64,000 nt of DNA from Candidatus Poribacteria bacterium (GTDB lineage: Bacteria > Poribacteria > WGA-4E > WGA-3G): the NCBI GenBank assembly GCA_022827625.1, contig JAJEIE010000019.1:1-64000 (forward strand), given 5' to 3'. Under the pieces are notes generated by a model that made no database searches, was not told where the DNA came from, and saw only the letters and a program-made list of their open reading frames with translations. Shown one piece after another: positions 52,980 through 62,205 of this stretch. The translations under genes and the position numbers were made by a program. Each line of letters starts with the position of its first letter. Position 1 is the stretch's first letter.

Positions 52980-54740
52980 TCAGATCTGATTTAGTTCTTT
53001 CCATTCTTCTAATAACTGCAACCGCGCTGCGCTTCGGTTGCGATAAACTGTGGCATCATCTGGATTGAGTTGTATTGCCTTATCAAAGTCTCCAATGGCA
53101 TTGCTAAACTCACCTTTTCGAGCATAAGCAACTCCGCGACCGCTATAGAAATTAGCCTCATCTGGATTGAGTTGTATTGCCTTACCAAAATCTTTGATGG
53201 CGTTGTTAAAATCCCCTTTTTGGGAGTAAGTATTGCCTCGACTATAATAGGTTGTAGCATCATTCGGGTTGAGTTGTATCGCTTTGTCAAAATCATTAAT
53301 GGCATTGCCAAACTCACCTTTTTGAGCATAAGCAACTCCGCGACCGCTATAGAAATTAGCCTCATTCGGATTGAGTTGTATTGCCTTACCAAAATCTTTG
53401 ATGGCGTTGTTAAAATCCCCTTTTTGGGAGTAAACATTGCTCCGCCTATAATAGGCATTGGCATTATCAGGGTTGAGCTGCACTACGGTGTTACAGTCCT
53501 CAATGGCTTTGTCAAAATCCCCCTTCTCACCATACGCAAGGCCCCGATCATTATAGGCACCGGCATGAGCGGGATTGAGTTGTATTGCTTTATCAAAATC
53601 TTTGATGGCGTTATCAATCTCGCCTTTGTTACCGTAAATGGTACCCCGACTGTAATAGGCATCAGCATCATCAGGATTGAGATGTATTATGGTATTATAG
53701 TCCTCAATGGCTTTGTCAAAATTCTCCTTCTTACTATAAGCAGTACCACGATTGTTATAAGCACCGGTGTGAGCGGGATTGAGTTGTATTGCCTTATCAA
53801 AGTCTTTGATGGCGTTATCAATCTCGCCTTTGTTACCGTAAATGGTACCCCGACTGTAATAGACATCAGCATCATCAGGATTGAGTCGTATTGCGGTGTT
53901 ATAGTTCCCAATGGCCTTGTCAAAATCACCTATAACAGCATAAACGTTTCCCCGATTTTTATAGGCTGTAGTCATATTGGGATTGAGTCGTATTGTGGTG
54001 TTATAGTCCTTAATTGCGTTATCAAAATCTTCTTTGTTGAAGTAAACAAGACCACGATTATTATGGGCACCAGCATAATCGGGATTAAGTTGTGTAGCCC
54101 TGTTAAAATTTTTGATGGCATTGTCAAAATCACCTTTATCGCCGTAAGCAACGCCGCAGTTATTATAGGCATTAGCATTATGTGGGTTGAAGTTGATAGC
54201 ATTAGAATATGCTTGAATTGCCATATCCTGTTGTCCGAGCATCATCAGAATATTCCCGTGTTGCAACATCAATTCCGAAGAAACCTTAAATGGCGGATCC
54301 GTCTGAGACTGTAGTTTGTTGATGGTATTTCGGATACCCTCTACTACGCTCTGCCAGCCTTTGCTCTGAGGGCACCATTCGTCAATAGGTAAGCCTCTGT
54401 CAGGAAGAGCTTGGAAATCACTCAGTTGATGATTGAACCAGTCACAACTCTCAAGGATAATTGGAATAATCCTGATTTCCGCATTTAGTGCCGAGGCGAA
54501 TTCTTTATTACAGTTTTCAGATTCAAGGCTATCAGCAGAGGTGAGATAGAGCAGGAGGTCGGAATCCGCAAGATTGCTGAAGATAGCATCACGCCATTTG
54601 TCACCTGGTAGAATTTCGTTGTCGTGCCAGATATCTATTATACCTTCACGTTTCAGAAGGGCAAGACGTGTTATCAATTCGTCTTTTTCTATTGTATTTT
54701 TATGTGAGTAGGTGATAAAAACTTTTAAAGGTTCACTCAC
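52980..54740 (-). CDS. TIR-domain protein with twelve TPRs
   Basis: A 586-residue protein. Residues 1-140 form a TIR domain: VFITYSHKN, then IDIWHDNEILPGDKW, SDLLLYLTSADSLESENCNKE (E80 is the probable NAD-hydrolase glutamate) and PIILESCDWFNHQ. Residues from about 165 carry twelve 34-residue TPRs. Units 5 and 7, 9 and 11, and 10 and 12 are nearly identical, showing recent 204-base duplications. The GTG start at 54740 is supported by GGAGGAG; the upstream ATG version is unlikely. TIR-TPR proteins act in bacterial immunity through NAD depletion; the trigger is unknown here. Confidence 0.8.
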   Translation of the reverse strand: MSEPLKVFITYSHKNTIEKDELITRLALLKREGIIDIWHDNEILPGDKWRDAIFSNLADSDLLLYLTSADSLESENCNKEFASALNAEIRIIPIILESCDWFNHQLSDFQALPDRGLPIDEWCPQSKGWQSVVEGIRNTINKLQSQTDPPFKVSSELMLQHGNILMMLGQQDMAIQAYSNAINFNPHNANAYNNCGVAYGDKGDFDNAIKNFNRATQLNPDYAGAHNNRGLVYFNKEDFDNAIKDYNTTIRLNPNMTTAYKNRGNVYAVIGDFDKAIGNYNTAIRLNPDDADVYYSRGTIYGNKGEIDNAIKDFDKAIQLNPAHTGAYNNRGTAYSKKENFDKAIEDYNTIIHLNPDDADAYYSRGTIYGNKGEIDNAIKDFDKAIQLNPAHAGAYNDRGLAYGEKGDFDKAIEDCNTVVQLNPDNANAYYRRSNVYSQKGDFNNAIKDFGKAIQLNPNEANFYSGRGVAYAQKGEFGNAINDFDKAIQLNPNDATTYYSRGNTYSQKGDFNNAIKDFGKAIQLNPDEANFYSGRGVAYARKGEFSNAIGDFDKAIQLNPDDATVYRNRSAARLQLLEEWKELNQI

Positions 54741-54912
54741 GAATTTCTCTCCTCCACAATACGGACTACCTAACGAAAACAATAACATGCAAGGTAAAAG
54801 AGGTCAACTGAATTTCACAGCGCGGATAGAAGAACATCTTGTTTAACACTGAAGCGGCTTGGAATACTGGATTTGAGGTTAGGTTGACCTTTATCGGTAA
54901 CCAGAGATTTCT

Positions 54913-56334
54913 CTATCTGTCACCATGCTTAGCAAACGGCAGTTGTATTGGGGACTTGCGAATATCACCGTTCTCTGAAGAGTAGTGGGCTTGGAAAAAC
55001 TTGAAATCAGTTCGATTGTTTTCTCGACATTTCCTTTGAACAACATCAATAATTTTCAGTCTATCCTCGTCAGATATCTTAATGCCAAAAATAATCCCTT
55101 TCAACGAATTGAAGTTGTAGGTTAGTTCTCTATTATTTGCCTCACTGAATTCACCCAAACTATCACTTAAAATTAAACGATATTCCTGCTCATACGCCCA
55201 ATCTTTGGTTTTGATAGTAATATCTCGAAAAAAATTATCCCAATAGTTTTTTCTCCAAGCACTTTCATCGCCATCAGACCCAATATGAGCGGCACATTCA
55301 GAGATGTTACCATCCTGATCCGTGTACCATAGTTTTCTAAGTGCAGCCACTGGCAACCTACAGATAGTCCTAAAGAAATCAATCTCACCCGGTCTATCTG
55401 CATAACGGACCTCATAGAACGGTATCGTTATAGACCCACTACCGGTTTTTCGATTTAACTCCAAGTTGTTCAATTCACCCGTTTTCACAGTCTCAAAAAT
55501 CAAACATGCGCCCTTATGATTATCCCCATAATTCCCCCACACAGATGAGTTGTGGTAACTCTTCATAAAACAGGCAGTGTACCACTCAGGCCAAAGCAGC
55601 CTTTCAAGTTGTCCAATATATATCTTGGGAAAATCAAACGATACTAGTTGATTATTTTCCCCTAATATTCCTGTGCAAATCATCTGGCTGTTGTATTGCT
55701 GAATAAGTCTTTGGTTATTATCTATCATATCACTGAAGAAAAAAGCCTGGTCAAGTTCCTCCTCGCTACTAGCTTTTTCAGCGAGTTTTACCCAAGCAAG
55801 GATCCCTTTAATCAACATTTTAACAGGTAATTCTTCAGGCAGTTGAGGCATCTTGGAAATAAGTCCATGCTTAATGTATGATTTTGGTATTTCTGTTAAA
55901 AGTAAAGAATGTATAACTCGGAGATAACATGCGATTTGGTTATATCTGATTTTGAGTTTCGCGTTCCCCATTGCCACAATAACCTCGCGCATTCTTGGCA
56001 GATTGAGAAAATTGTGCCAAATGTCATCAAATAAGCTCTCCTCTAAAGGTGTTGGGAATTCATTCCAACCTTCTAAAATTGGGATGTTACCCGAATCTAA
56101 TTTTATAGAGTCCCTATATTTGATGAATAGCAAATAATTCCGGTGTAGGCAAAAAACGTAGTGTTTGAAAAAATTAGTCCAGACAATCTCATCTCCACTC
56201 CACACAATATCTCGGAAACCTTCCATTGGGTCATTTAGCTGTTCTGGACTGGCAAAATAGATAGTCTGTTTTTCAAGTTCTTGATATTCCCCTAATAGAG
56301 CGTTTATACTTCTGAATCTAAAGAATTCTGCCAT
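54913..56334 (-). CDS. DUF2971 family protein
   Basis: A 473-residue protein. The N-terminal FFRFRSINALLGEYQELEKQTIYFASPEQLNDPMEGFRD matches the DUF2971 start. MKSYHNSSVWGNYGDNHKGACLIFE (about 258-282) is its second hallmark, and PFYEVRYADRPGEI and YEQEYRLILSD follow. The function is unknown; the domain is seen in accessory and defence regions, and an ADP-ribosyltransferase-like fold has been suggested in my memory but not verified. It lies between TIR-TPR and the type IIG gene, all minus strand, with separate gaps of 172 and 75 bases. Confidence 0.7.
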   Translation of the reverse strand: MAEFFRFRSINALLGEYQELEKQTIYFASPEQLNDPMEGFRDIVWSGDEIVWTNFFKHYVFCLHRNYLLFIKYRDSIKLDSGNIPILEGWNEFPTPLEESLFDDIWHNFLNLPRMREVIVAMGNAKLKIRYNQIACYLRVIHSLLLTEIPKSYIKHGLISKMPQLPEELPVKMLIKGILAWVKLAEKASSEEELDQAFFFSDMIDNNQRLIQQYNSQMICTGILGENNQLVSFDFPKIYIGQLERLLWPEWYTACFMKSYHNSSVWGNYGDNHKGACLIFETVKTGELNNLELNRKTGSGSITIPFYEVRYADRPGEIDFFRTICRLPVAALRKLWYTDQDGNISECAAHIGSDGDESAWRKNYWDNFFRDITIKTKDWAYEQEYRLILSDSLGEFSEANNRELTYNFNSLKGIIFGIKISDEDRLKIIDVVQRKCRENNRTDFKFFQAHYSSENGDIRKSPIQLPFAKHGDR

Positions 56335-56409
56335 TTTACCGCCATCCTGACTTTTGTTCTTTTAGATTAATAATACCACATCTAACAAGCAAATTTCAAC
56401 CGAGATCCA

Positions 56410-59400
56410 CTATTTCCCCTTCAAACTCCTCGCCTTCCGCAGCCGAGATTCCACAAGCCTAACAACTGCCTCATACACGCCATCCCGTTCGCCTTGTGTG
56501 AGATTAAGGGCATCGAAAATAATTGCATCAAGGGCGCGGTGATCAGGTTGATTGATTTCATCGAAAATTGACAGAACGTCCCGCTGTTTCATCAGTTCAA
56601 GGGCTTGGCTTAAACTTTCCCCGCTTTGGGCAGCAATACAGTCGGGGGATATGAAATCGAAACTCAGAATGTCAGGACCATAGGTTGTTAGCAAACCATC
56701 TCCCAAATTGACTCTACCGTATATTTCAGAAACAAGCACCGCTAAAGTGGAATTGGCAATTGCATTTGCAGATTGAATTGTGTTTCTATTATGAAGCGTC
56801 GCGATAAAGACAACATCGCCAGCCAGCAAAGATGGCGTTTCGTTAATCGGAGTCCAATTCCTTCTATCACGGAAGCGCAGGATAAGCCAATCAAAAGGTG
56901 ACTGTTCACCCAAATCCCACCAGCGTGCCCTTGACCGACAACTCGGTCTCTGATGAAACCCTTGCGTCTCACCCCACTTGATATATTCTAACGCAGCCGT
57001 TCCCGCTAACGCTGCTTTATCTGCATGACACATAAATAACTTGAACTGCAATTCGTTTGGGTCAACACGGATATTCTTACATTCTCGCGGACTCTTGATA
57101 ACAGGTTTCAGATATTCCGACTCAATCCCCCATTCCTGAATCCGTTCAGCGTCGAGATAGAAGAATTCATTTGCACCGGTTGTGAAACCGCGTCGCACTT
57201 CAGCAACGTCTCCCAGACGCACCAATTTATCCTTTCCCTTTTCTAAGATCGTCCAATAAATGTCCGGGGCGCGGAGGTATTTCCCACCCCATTTGTCGCC
57301 TGTATATTTATTTTCACGCGTGCCTGCTTGTGCTAACTCGGTATACGTTCGCGTTCGCTCCCGACGGTTTTCTACATCTGGGTCACCGATAAACGTCTTG
57401 AACGTGAGGAAACGCATACAAGAATCTGCATCAGGTATTCCGTTGGAGAGAATACTCACAATGGTGTTAATATCGGCACTCTCAAACTCACGTTCTGCTT
57501 CACTGTGGCAAATAACTCCACCCGTTGTGTTCTCCAATACATACTGCTGCAACGGGGCACCGTAGTTGACATCCAGCCAACTGTTAGAACAGATGAACGT
57601 GTGGGTACCGCTTGGACTCAGCAATTGCAGCCCGCGCTCATAGAAATAAACGTAAAGGTCTGCTGCGCCGGTGTAACAGGTATAGTGCTGTTTCAACGTG
57701 GGTTTAAGGTCTTTGATCTTCTCTTGGCGGACATAAGGCGGGTTGCCAATCACGACATCAAATCCGTCTGTGATACCGAACATCCATTCAGGGTCAAAAA
57801 AGTCTGCAGAGGCGTTCTGGTCATAAGGATCCCACTGTGCAATCTTTTCAGTCGTCTCGCTCGGAAACCCGTCCTGTTGCAGCAACGCGCTAATCTCAGT
57901 CCGGAGCTCTGCATCGCGGTTTCTATAATGGTCTTTCGTGCGTGGGGTTCGCGCCGTGAAGTGTCTGCGACGCACCTCCTCCAATGTCTTCTCTTTGCTA
58001 TCTATCTCTGGATTCCGAAAGGTCATTTGTGCAGGTTTCTCCACGCCGAAGAGCGTGTTCGCCGCAACAAACTTCGTTTCCAGATTCGGCAACGGACGTA
58101 CACCGCGGTTTTCGCGCGTGTCGTCTATTTTTTGCTCAACAATCAATGAAATAAAGAACCGGAGTTTGGCAATCTGTGTGGCAATGGGTTGGATGTCTAC
58201 GCCGTAGATGCAGTTCTCTATGAGGTAGAGTTTTCTGCCGTAGTCGAGTGCGTTGCGCTCAAATGCCTCGTTGATGTTCTCAATCTCTCGTTCGAGTTCG
58301 TCAATCGTGCTCTCGCGGATAACACTATCGTCAATCTTTTCGGCAGTCGCAATGGTGCTTTGGACTCTATCAATCTGGCGTTGTCGCCATTGGGCATTGC
58401 GGGGATCGAGTTTGCTGAGCAAGAAGACGAGTTTGTGGAGGATACCCATCGGGAAGGCCCCGGAACCGCAGGCTGGATCCAGAATCTTTAGCGTATCGAT
58501 GGCGGTGATGAGGTGTTGAATTTCAATATCGGTGAATTGATGGGGTTCGTCGTTGTAGGCAAGGAGGCGCCGGAGTTTGGTCTCGGTCGCGAGCGGGAGC
58601 TCGCTCCTACAGAGGAGTGCGTTTTGGAGGTAGGCGATGAGGGATTCGTCTACCATGTAGTTGACGATCTCGCGGGGAGTGTAGAAAGAGCCGGTCTGCT
58701 TTCTTGCAGTCGTGCCGGTTTCGGGGTTGTAGGCAGCGAGTAGGTTTTCAAATACTTGACCGAGCAACTCAGGGTCCAAGGCGACTTCTTCCTCTATTGG
58801 TGTGTTCTCGGCAATCGTGAACTTGTAACGGTTGAGGATGTGGATTAACCCCCGCACGGTATATCGGCTGTTCTTTGTGCCGTAGACGGCATTAAGATTG
58901 ACCGCCTGCGGTTCGGAGAAGAAAAGTTCGTTCGGGACACAGAGCGGGTTGTCCTTCCTATCAGAAAAACCGTCAACACGTAGGATTTTCTTTTTTTCGT
59001 CTGGCGCGGGCTTGTCAAGGCATTCAAACAAGCCGCCGTTGAGGAAGGGTATGGTCTCAAACAGGCACAGTGCCGCGTCTGGGTCTCTGAAATAGCGTTT
59101 GTAGCGGTAAAGTGAGGTGATGTTATAGTGCTGTCGTCCCTCCCCTCGAAACTTACGATTGTTCGGTTTTTCAGATGTGTTCATTTCCTGATTCAGCGTG
59201 GCGAAAAATAGGTTTTGGAGAACTGCTTTGTAGTACGTGCTTTCCTCGGCATCCAGATTCGTCAGCAGCTCAGTTATCGCTTCTTCGTCAAAAAGTGTAT
59301 TGGGGACAAGGTCTTTCTCCTTGAGAAACCAGACGAAGATGAACCGCGTAATCAAACGGATGATGCACGTGGCATTGCGGACGGTTTCATCTTCACCTGC

Positions 59401-60147
59401 ATCCGATGGGAACGTCACTCTATCAACTGCCCAGAAATACCAATCGGCGATCTCTTTGAAGAAGCGTCTGTTGAGTTCAGAGATGTCCAACGTCTGCTGC
59501 CATGCCTGATGGAGTTCAAGGAAGTTCGTAAATTCGTGCTGCTGATAGAGGGCATCCAGTGACAACTCTGCCAAGATGTCAAGGTGTGCGCGATGTGGAC
59601 TGCCAACGTCTATGTCCTTGATAAGCGTTACCTTTTCAAGCACATCTAACTCAGGATTCCGTTGACTCGGTCTGCGATTGATAATGGCGAAGGTCAGGGC
59701 GCGTCCATGCTGAAAAATCAGGAGTGCTGGCATGGCGAACAATTTATTGACTTCTCGTGTGATATTGGCAAGTGCGGTGCGGGAGTAGGTGGCTTCTTTG
59801 AGTTTGACGGCGAGAAAGAGATAGGATTGATAGATACTCTCATCAACGCCTGCGTCCTCATGGAAGGTTATCATCTCTTGGGTGTGCTGTCTGATTTCAT
59901 CAGCGGTGAGTTGAAAAAGAAAATCGACGGTCTGCCATTCGTGGAAGCGTGCTTTCGCGGGGTTTATCTCCTTATCAGGGTCAAAGTCTTCGAGGAATGC
60001 TTCCGGGGTGTTAGCCTCTCGGTTAAGGGTGCGTTGGCTCTCGTAACCTAACACCTTGAGGAGATGGGTTGCGTTCTCGGCGAGGTTTCCGTCTGTGAAG
60101 TTCCTCAGCGCGCGTTGGATGTCGGTTCTGATATGTGTTTCGGGCAT
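56410..60147 (-). CDS. Type IIG restriction-modification enzyme, Eco57I-like
   Basis: A 1245-residue single-chain restriction and methylation enzyme. The N-terminal part (about 1-250) has DESIYQSYLFLAVKLKEATYSR and PHRAHLDILAEL, typical of the Eco57I-type family. SAM motif I is LDPACGSGAFPMG (about residue 555) and the adenine-methylation motif IV is IGNPPYVRQE (about 802). The rest is a TaqI-like specificity region with LRLGDVAEVRRGFTTGANEFF. The ATG at 60147 is favoured, with AAAGGA upstream. A GTAGG-family palindrome is embedded in frame at 58587-58612. No separate methyltransferase or specificity subunit is next to it. Confidence 0.85.
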   Translation of the reverse strand: MPETHIRTDIQRALRNFTDGNLAENATHLLKVLGYESQRTLNREANTPEAFLEDFDPDKEINPAKARFHEWQTVDFLFQLTADEIRQHTQEMITFHEDAGVDESIYQSYLFLAVKLKEATYSRTALANITREVNKLFAMPALLIFQHGRALTFAIINRRPSQRNPELDVLEKVTLIKDIDVGSPHRAHLDILAELSLDALYQQHEFTNFLELHQAWQQTLDISELNRRFFKEIADWYFWAVDRVTFPSDAGEDETVRNATCIIRLITRFIFVWFLKEKDLVPNTLFDEEAITELLTNLDAEESTYYKAVLQNLFFATLNQEMNTSEKPNNRKFRGEGRQHYNITSLYRYKRYFRDPDAALCLFETIPFLNGGLFECLDKPAPDEKKKILRVDGFSDRKDNPLCVPNELFFSEPQAVNLNAVYGTKNSRYTVRGLIHILNRYKFTIAENTPIEEEVALDPELLGQVFENLLAAYNPETGTTARKQTGSFYTPREIVNYMVDESLIAYLQNALLCRSELPLATETKLRRLLAYNDEPHQFTDIEIQHLITAIDTLKILDPACGSGAFPMGILHKLVFLLSKLDPRNAQWRQRQIDRVQSTIATAEKIDDSVIRESTIDELEREIENINEAFERNALDYGRKLYLIENCIYGVDIQPIATQIAKLRFFISLIVEQKIDDTRENRGVRPLPNLETKFVAANTLFGVEKPAQMTFRNPEIDSKEKTLEEVRRRHFTARTPRTKDHYRNRDAELRTEISALLQQDGFPSETTEKIAQWDPYDQNASADFFDPEWMFGITDGFDVVIGNPPYVRQEKIKDLKPTLKQHYTCYTGAADLYVYFYERGLQLLSPSGTHTFICSNSWLDVNYGAPLQQYVLENTTGGVICHSEAEREFESADINTIVSILSNGIPDADSCMRFLTFKTFIGDPDVENRRERTRTYTELAQAGTRENKYTGDKWGGKYLRAPDIYWTILEKGKDKLVRLGDVAEVRRGFTTGANEFFYLDAERIQEWGIESEYLKPVIKSPRECKNIRVDPNELQFKLFMCHADKAALAGTAALEYIKWGETQGFHQRPSCRSRARWWDLGEQSPFDWLILRFRDRRNWTPINETPSLLAGDVVFIATLHNRNTIQSANAIANSTLAVLVSEIYGRVNLGDGLLTTYGPDILSFDFISPDCIAAQSGESLSQALELMKQRDVLSIFDEINQPDHRALDAIIFDALNLTQGERDGVYEAVVRLVESRLRKARSLKGK
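58587..58612. repeat. GTAGG-family palindrome inside the RM gene
   Basis: It encodes part of LCRSELPLATETK in frame. The reverse complement (CTGTAGGAGCGAGCTCCC...) differs from the intergenic copy at 43635-43659 only in the loop. This shows the repeat can move into or be tolerated within coding sequence. Confidence 0.7.
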
Positions 60148-60245
60148 GGTTGGTTTTCCTTTAGGGTTATATCTGTTTAGTTTATACGATTTTTCGAGGA
60201 TGTGCAAGTGTTAATTTAGATGTTTTCCCGTTTTCCCGCGTCCGG

Positions 60246-60274
60246 TTGCAATAAAACGGCAAACTCGCTACAAT
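60246..60274 (+). promoter_or_regulatory. Probable sigma-70-type promoter
   Basis: TTGCAA (60246-60251) and TACAAT (60269-60274) are 17 bases apart, 43 bases upstream of the TPR gene ATG. It is divergent from the RM gene, whose start lies about 100 bases away. Confidence 0.5.
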
Positions 60275-60316
60275 ATGAGCAGGTTTAATCTGTCAATTTG
60301 ATTTGGAGAAAAATCA

Positions 60317-62191
60317 ATGTCTTGTCGTCAATCTGTCATTTGGATGTGTGTTCTTCTCATCGCTATTGGGAGTTCGACGCTCGCAAACGAAGCGGCGATG
60401 TCCCTATTTGCACAAGGGGTCAAAGAATTAAACGCCGAAAAGTTTGACACTGCGCTTGAGACATTCGAGCGGGTTACGACACTCGCGCCTGATTTTGCCG
60501 ATGCACACTATCACCTCGGATTGGTTTACTACCAGAGAGCGGAATTCCCAAAAGCGATTGAAGCGTTCACCCGAACTTTAGAACTGCTGCCGCGGGACAT
60601 AGATGCTCTCATCAAATTAGGATTGGCTTCCCATAAAGCGGGCGATATAGATGCCGCCGATACCCGAACGAAACGTGCCTTCTATGAACAAGCAGTCGCA
60701 GCATATCAAACCGCCCTTGACATTCGACCGCATAACGTAGAGGCACTCAACAATTTAGGGCTTGCGTATCAAGAATTGGATCGGTTTGACGAGGCAATTT
60801 CAGTATATGAGGAAGGGTTGGCACTCAGTCCAGACCAACCGCAACTGCATGCCAATCTCGCAACGGCTCGTGACCTACGAGCTGGCATTTATTCGCTCGC
60901 TGCGCATCGACATTATCAGGTAGGTGTGCGTGCCGAGCAAGCCGGACGAACAGAAGTGGCAATAGCGGCTTGGAAACAAGCCGTTGCTGAAAGCCCAAGA
61001 TATTTGAAACTGTATCTGCAGTTGGCTGACCTCTACTTTGAAAAGGGCGAATACGATCAGGCAATTCAGACGTATCTTTCGGCAATTGCGTTGGTATCCG
61101 AAAATCAGATTTCTCAGCCGACAGGCACAGCGAACATTTTCTATAATCTCGGTAACAGTTATTTACGCGCACAACAATTGGAAGCGGCGGTCTCCGCCTA
61201 CCGACAAGCAGTGGATATAAATCCTGAGATGGTAAGTGCTTGGGCAAACATGGGTACTGCTTTACTTGAAATGGAGCGGTTTGATGCTGCTATTATGGCG
61301 TGTCAGTCGGCACTCAAGGTGCATACCACTACGCTTTCCTTGGGCAAAGTTTCGGGTGTGTCTCCGTCTGAATTAAGCAATATTGAATTCACCCTCAAGA
61401 CGGCTCAAAATATAAAAGCAGGCGAATACACAATGCAGGCGTATCGCTTATGGAGACAGGGATTTTCTGCGGGAAACCGTGGCGATATACGGGCTGCTCT
61501 TAAGTTATGGAAGCAGGCGGTCGCGCTGAGTCCTCACTACGCAACGGCATATGAAAATTTAGCGTGGGGGTATTTCAACCTCAAACAGTTTGACAATGCG
61601 ATCCAAGCAGCGAAAACTGTTCAAACGGTTCATCCGCATCCACAGGTCGCACAATTGATTGAATTCGCGAGTGAACTTAAGACGGGAAAATACCCTTTTG
61701 AGGCGTATCAGCTCTGGGAACAGGGACGGCGTGCCGGTGCAGCGGGGAATCTGGAGGCGGCGGTTGCGCTGCTCTCGCAAGCAATCGCAGCAGGACCCGA
61801 ATTTGCGGCGGCATACAATACGTTGGCATGGCTCTACGCCGATAAATTGGGAACGAACTTAGCAGAAGCGGAGAAGTTGGCAAAACGTGCCCTCGAACTC
61901 GACCCGGATGCAACGCATATTAATGATACCCTTGGATGGATACTGTATAAGCAAGGACGGTACGCTGAAGCCCTTACCGTGTTTGAACAGGCACTCGCGC
62001 ACGCGCCGGACAACGCTGAATACCTATATCACGGCAGTTTGGCTGCAATGAAAAATGGTCAGACCTCCCAAGCACTGGAATATCTAAACCGAGCCGTCGC
62101 CCTGGATGCGCGCATCAGACAGAGAGTCGAAACCCAGAGCGAATTCGATGCCATCCGTTTTACACCAGCATTCCGTTCTCTCATCCGATGA
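60317..62191 (+). CDS. Secreted tetratricopeptide-repeat protein
   Basis: A 624-residue protein with a signal peptide (MSCRQSVIWMCVLLIAIGSSTLA) and about a dozen TPRs grouped in three blocks, each starting with a similar AxxxWxxGxxAGxxGxxxxA line (HRHYQVGVRAEQAGRTEVAI, YRLWRQGFSAGNRGDIRAAL, YQLWEQGRRAGAAGNLEAAV). It is a periplasmic or outer-membrane scaffold by inference; such proteins often accompany type II secretion or pilus systems. It is convergent with the GspD-like gene (14-base gap). It lacks the W-G tag. Confidence 0.75.
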   Translation: MSCRQSVIWMCVLLIAIGSSTLANEAAMSLFAQGVKELNAEKFDTALETFERVTTLAPDFADAHYHLGLVYYQRAEFPKAIEAFTRTLELLPRDIDALIKLGLASHKAGDIDAADTRTKRAFYEQAVAAYQTALDIRPHNVEALNNLGLAYQELDRFDEAISVYEEGLALSPDQPQLHANLATARDLRAGIYSLAAHRHYQVGVRAEQAGRTEVAIAAWKQAVAESPRYLKLYLQLADLYFEKGEYDQAIQTYLSAIALVSENQISQPTGTANIFYNLGNSYLRAQQLEAAVSAYRQAVDINPEMVSAWANMGTALLEMERFDAAIMACQSALKVHTTTLSLGKVSGVSPSELSNIEFTLKTAQNIKAGEYTMQAYRLWRQGFSAGNRGDIRAALKLWKQAVALSPHYATAYENLAWGYFNLKQFDNAIQAAKTVQTVHPHPQVAQLIEFASELKTGKYPFEAYQLWEQGRRAGAAGNLEAAVALLSQAIAAGPEFAAAYNTLAWLYADKLGTNLAEAEKLAKRALELDPDATHINDTLGWILYKQGRYAEALTVFEQALAHAPDNAEYLYHGSLAAMKNGQTSQALEYLNRAVALDARIRQRVETQSEFDAIRFTPAFRSLIR

Positions 62192-62205
62192 CAACCGTTC
62201 CGGAC

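Noticed and set aside
53000-54200. Regular DNA repeats that could look like a CRISPR array
   Set aside because: The 102-base period is exactly one TPR unit, is fully coding, and there are no unique spacers.
53070-54314. Long open frame on the plus strand opposite the TIR-TPR gene
   Set aside because: It is an antisense shadow of the TPR repeats, with a repeated low-complexity Ile/Val pattern and no start signals.
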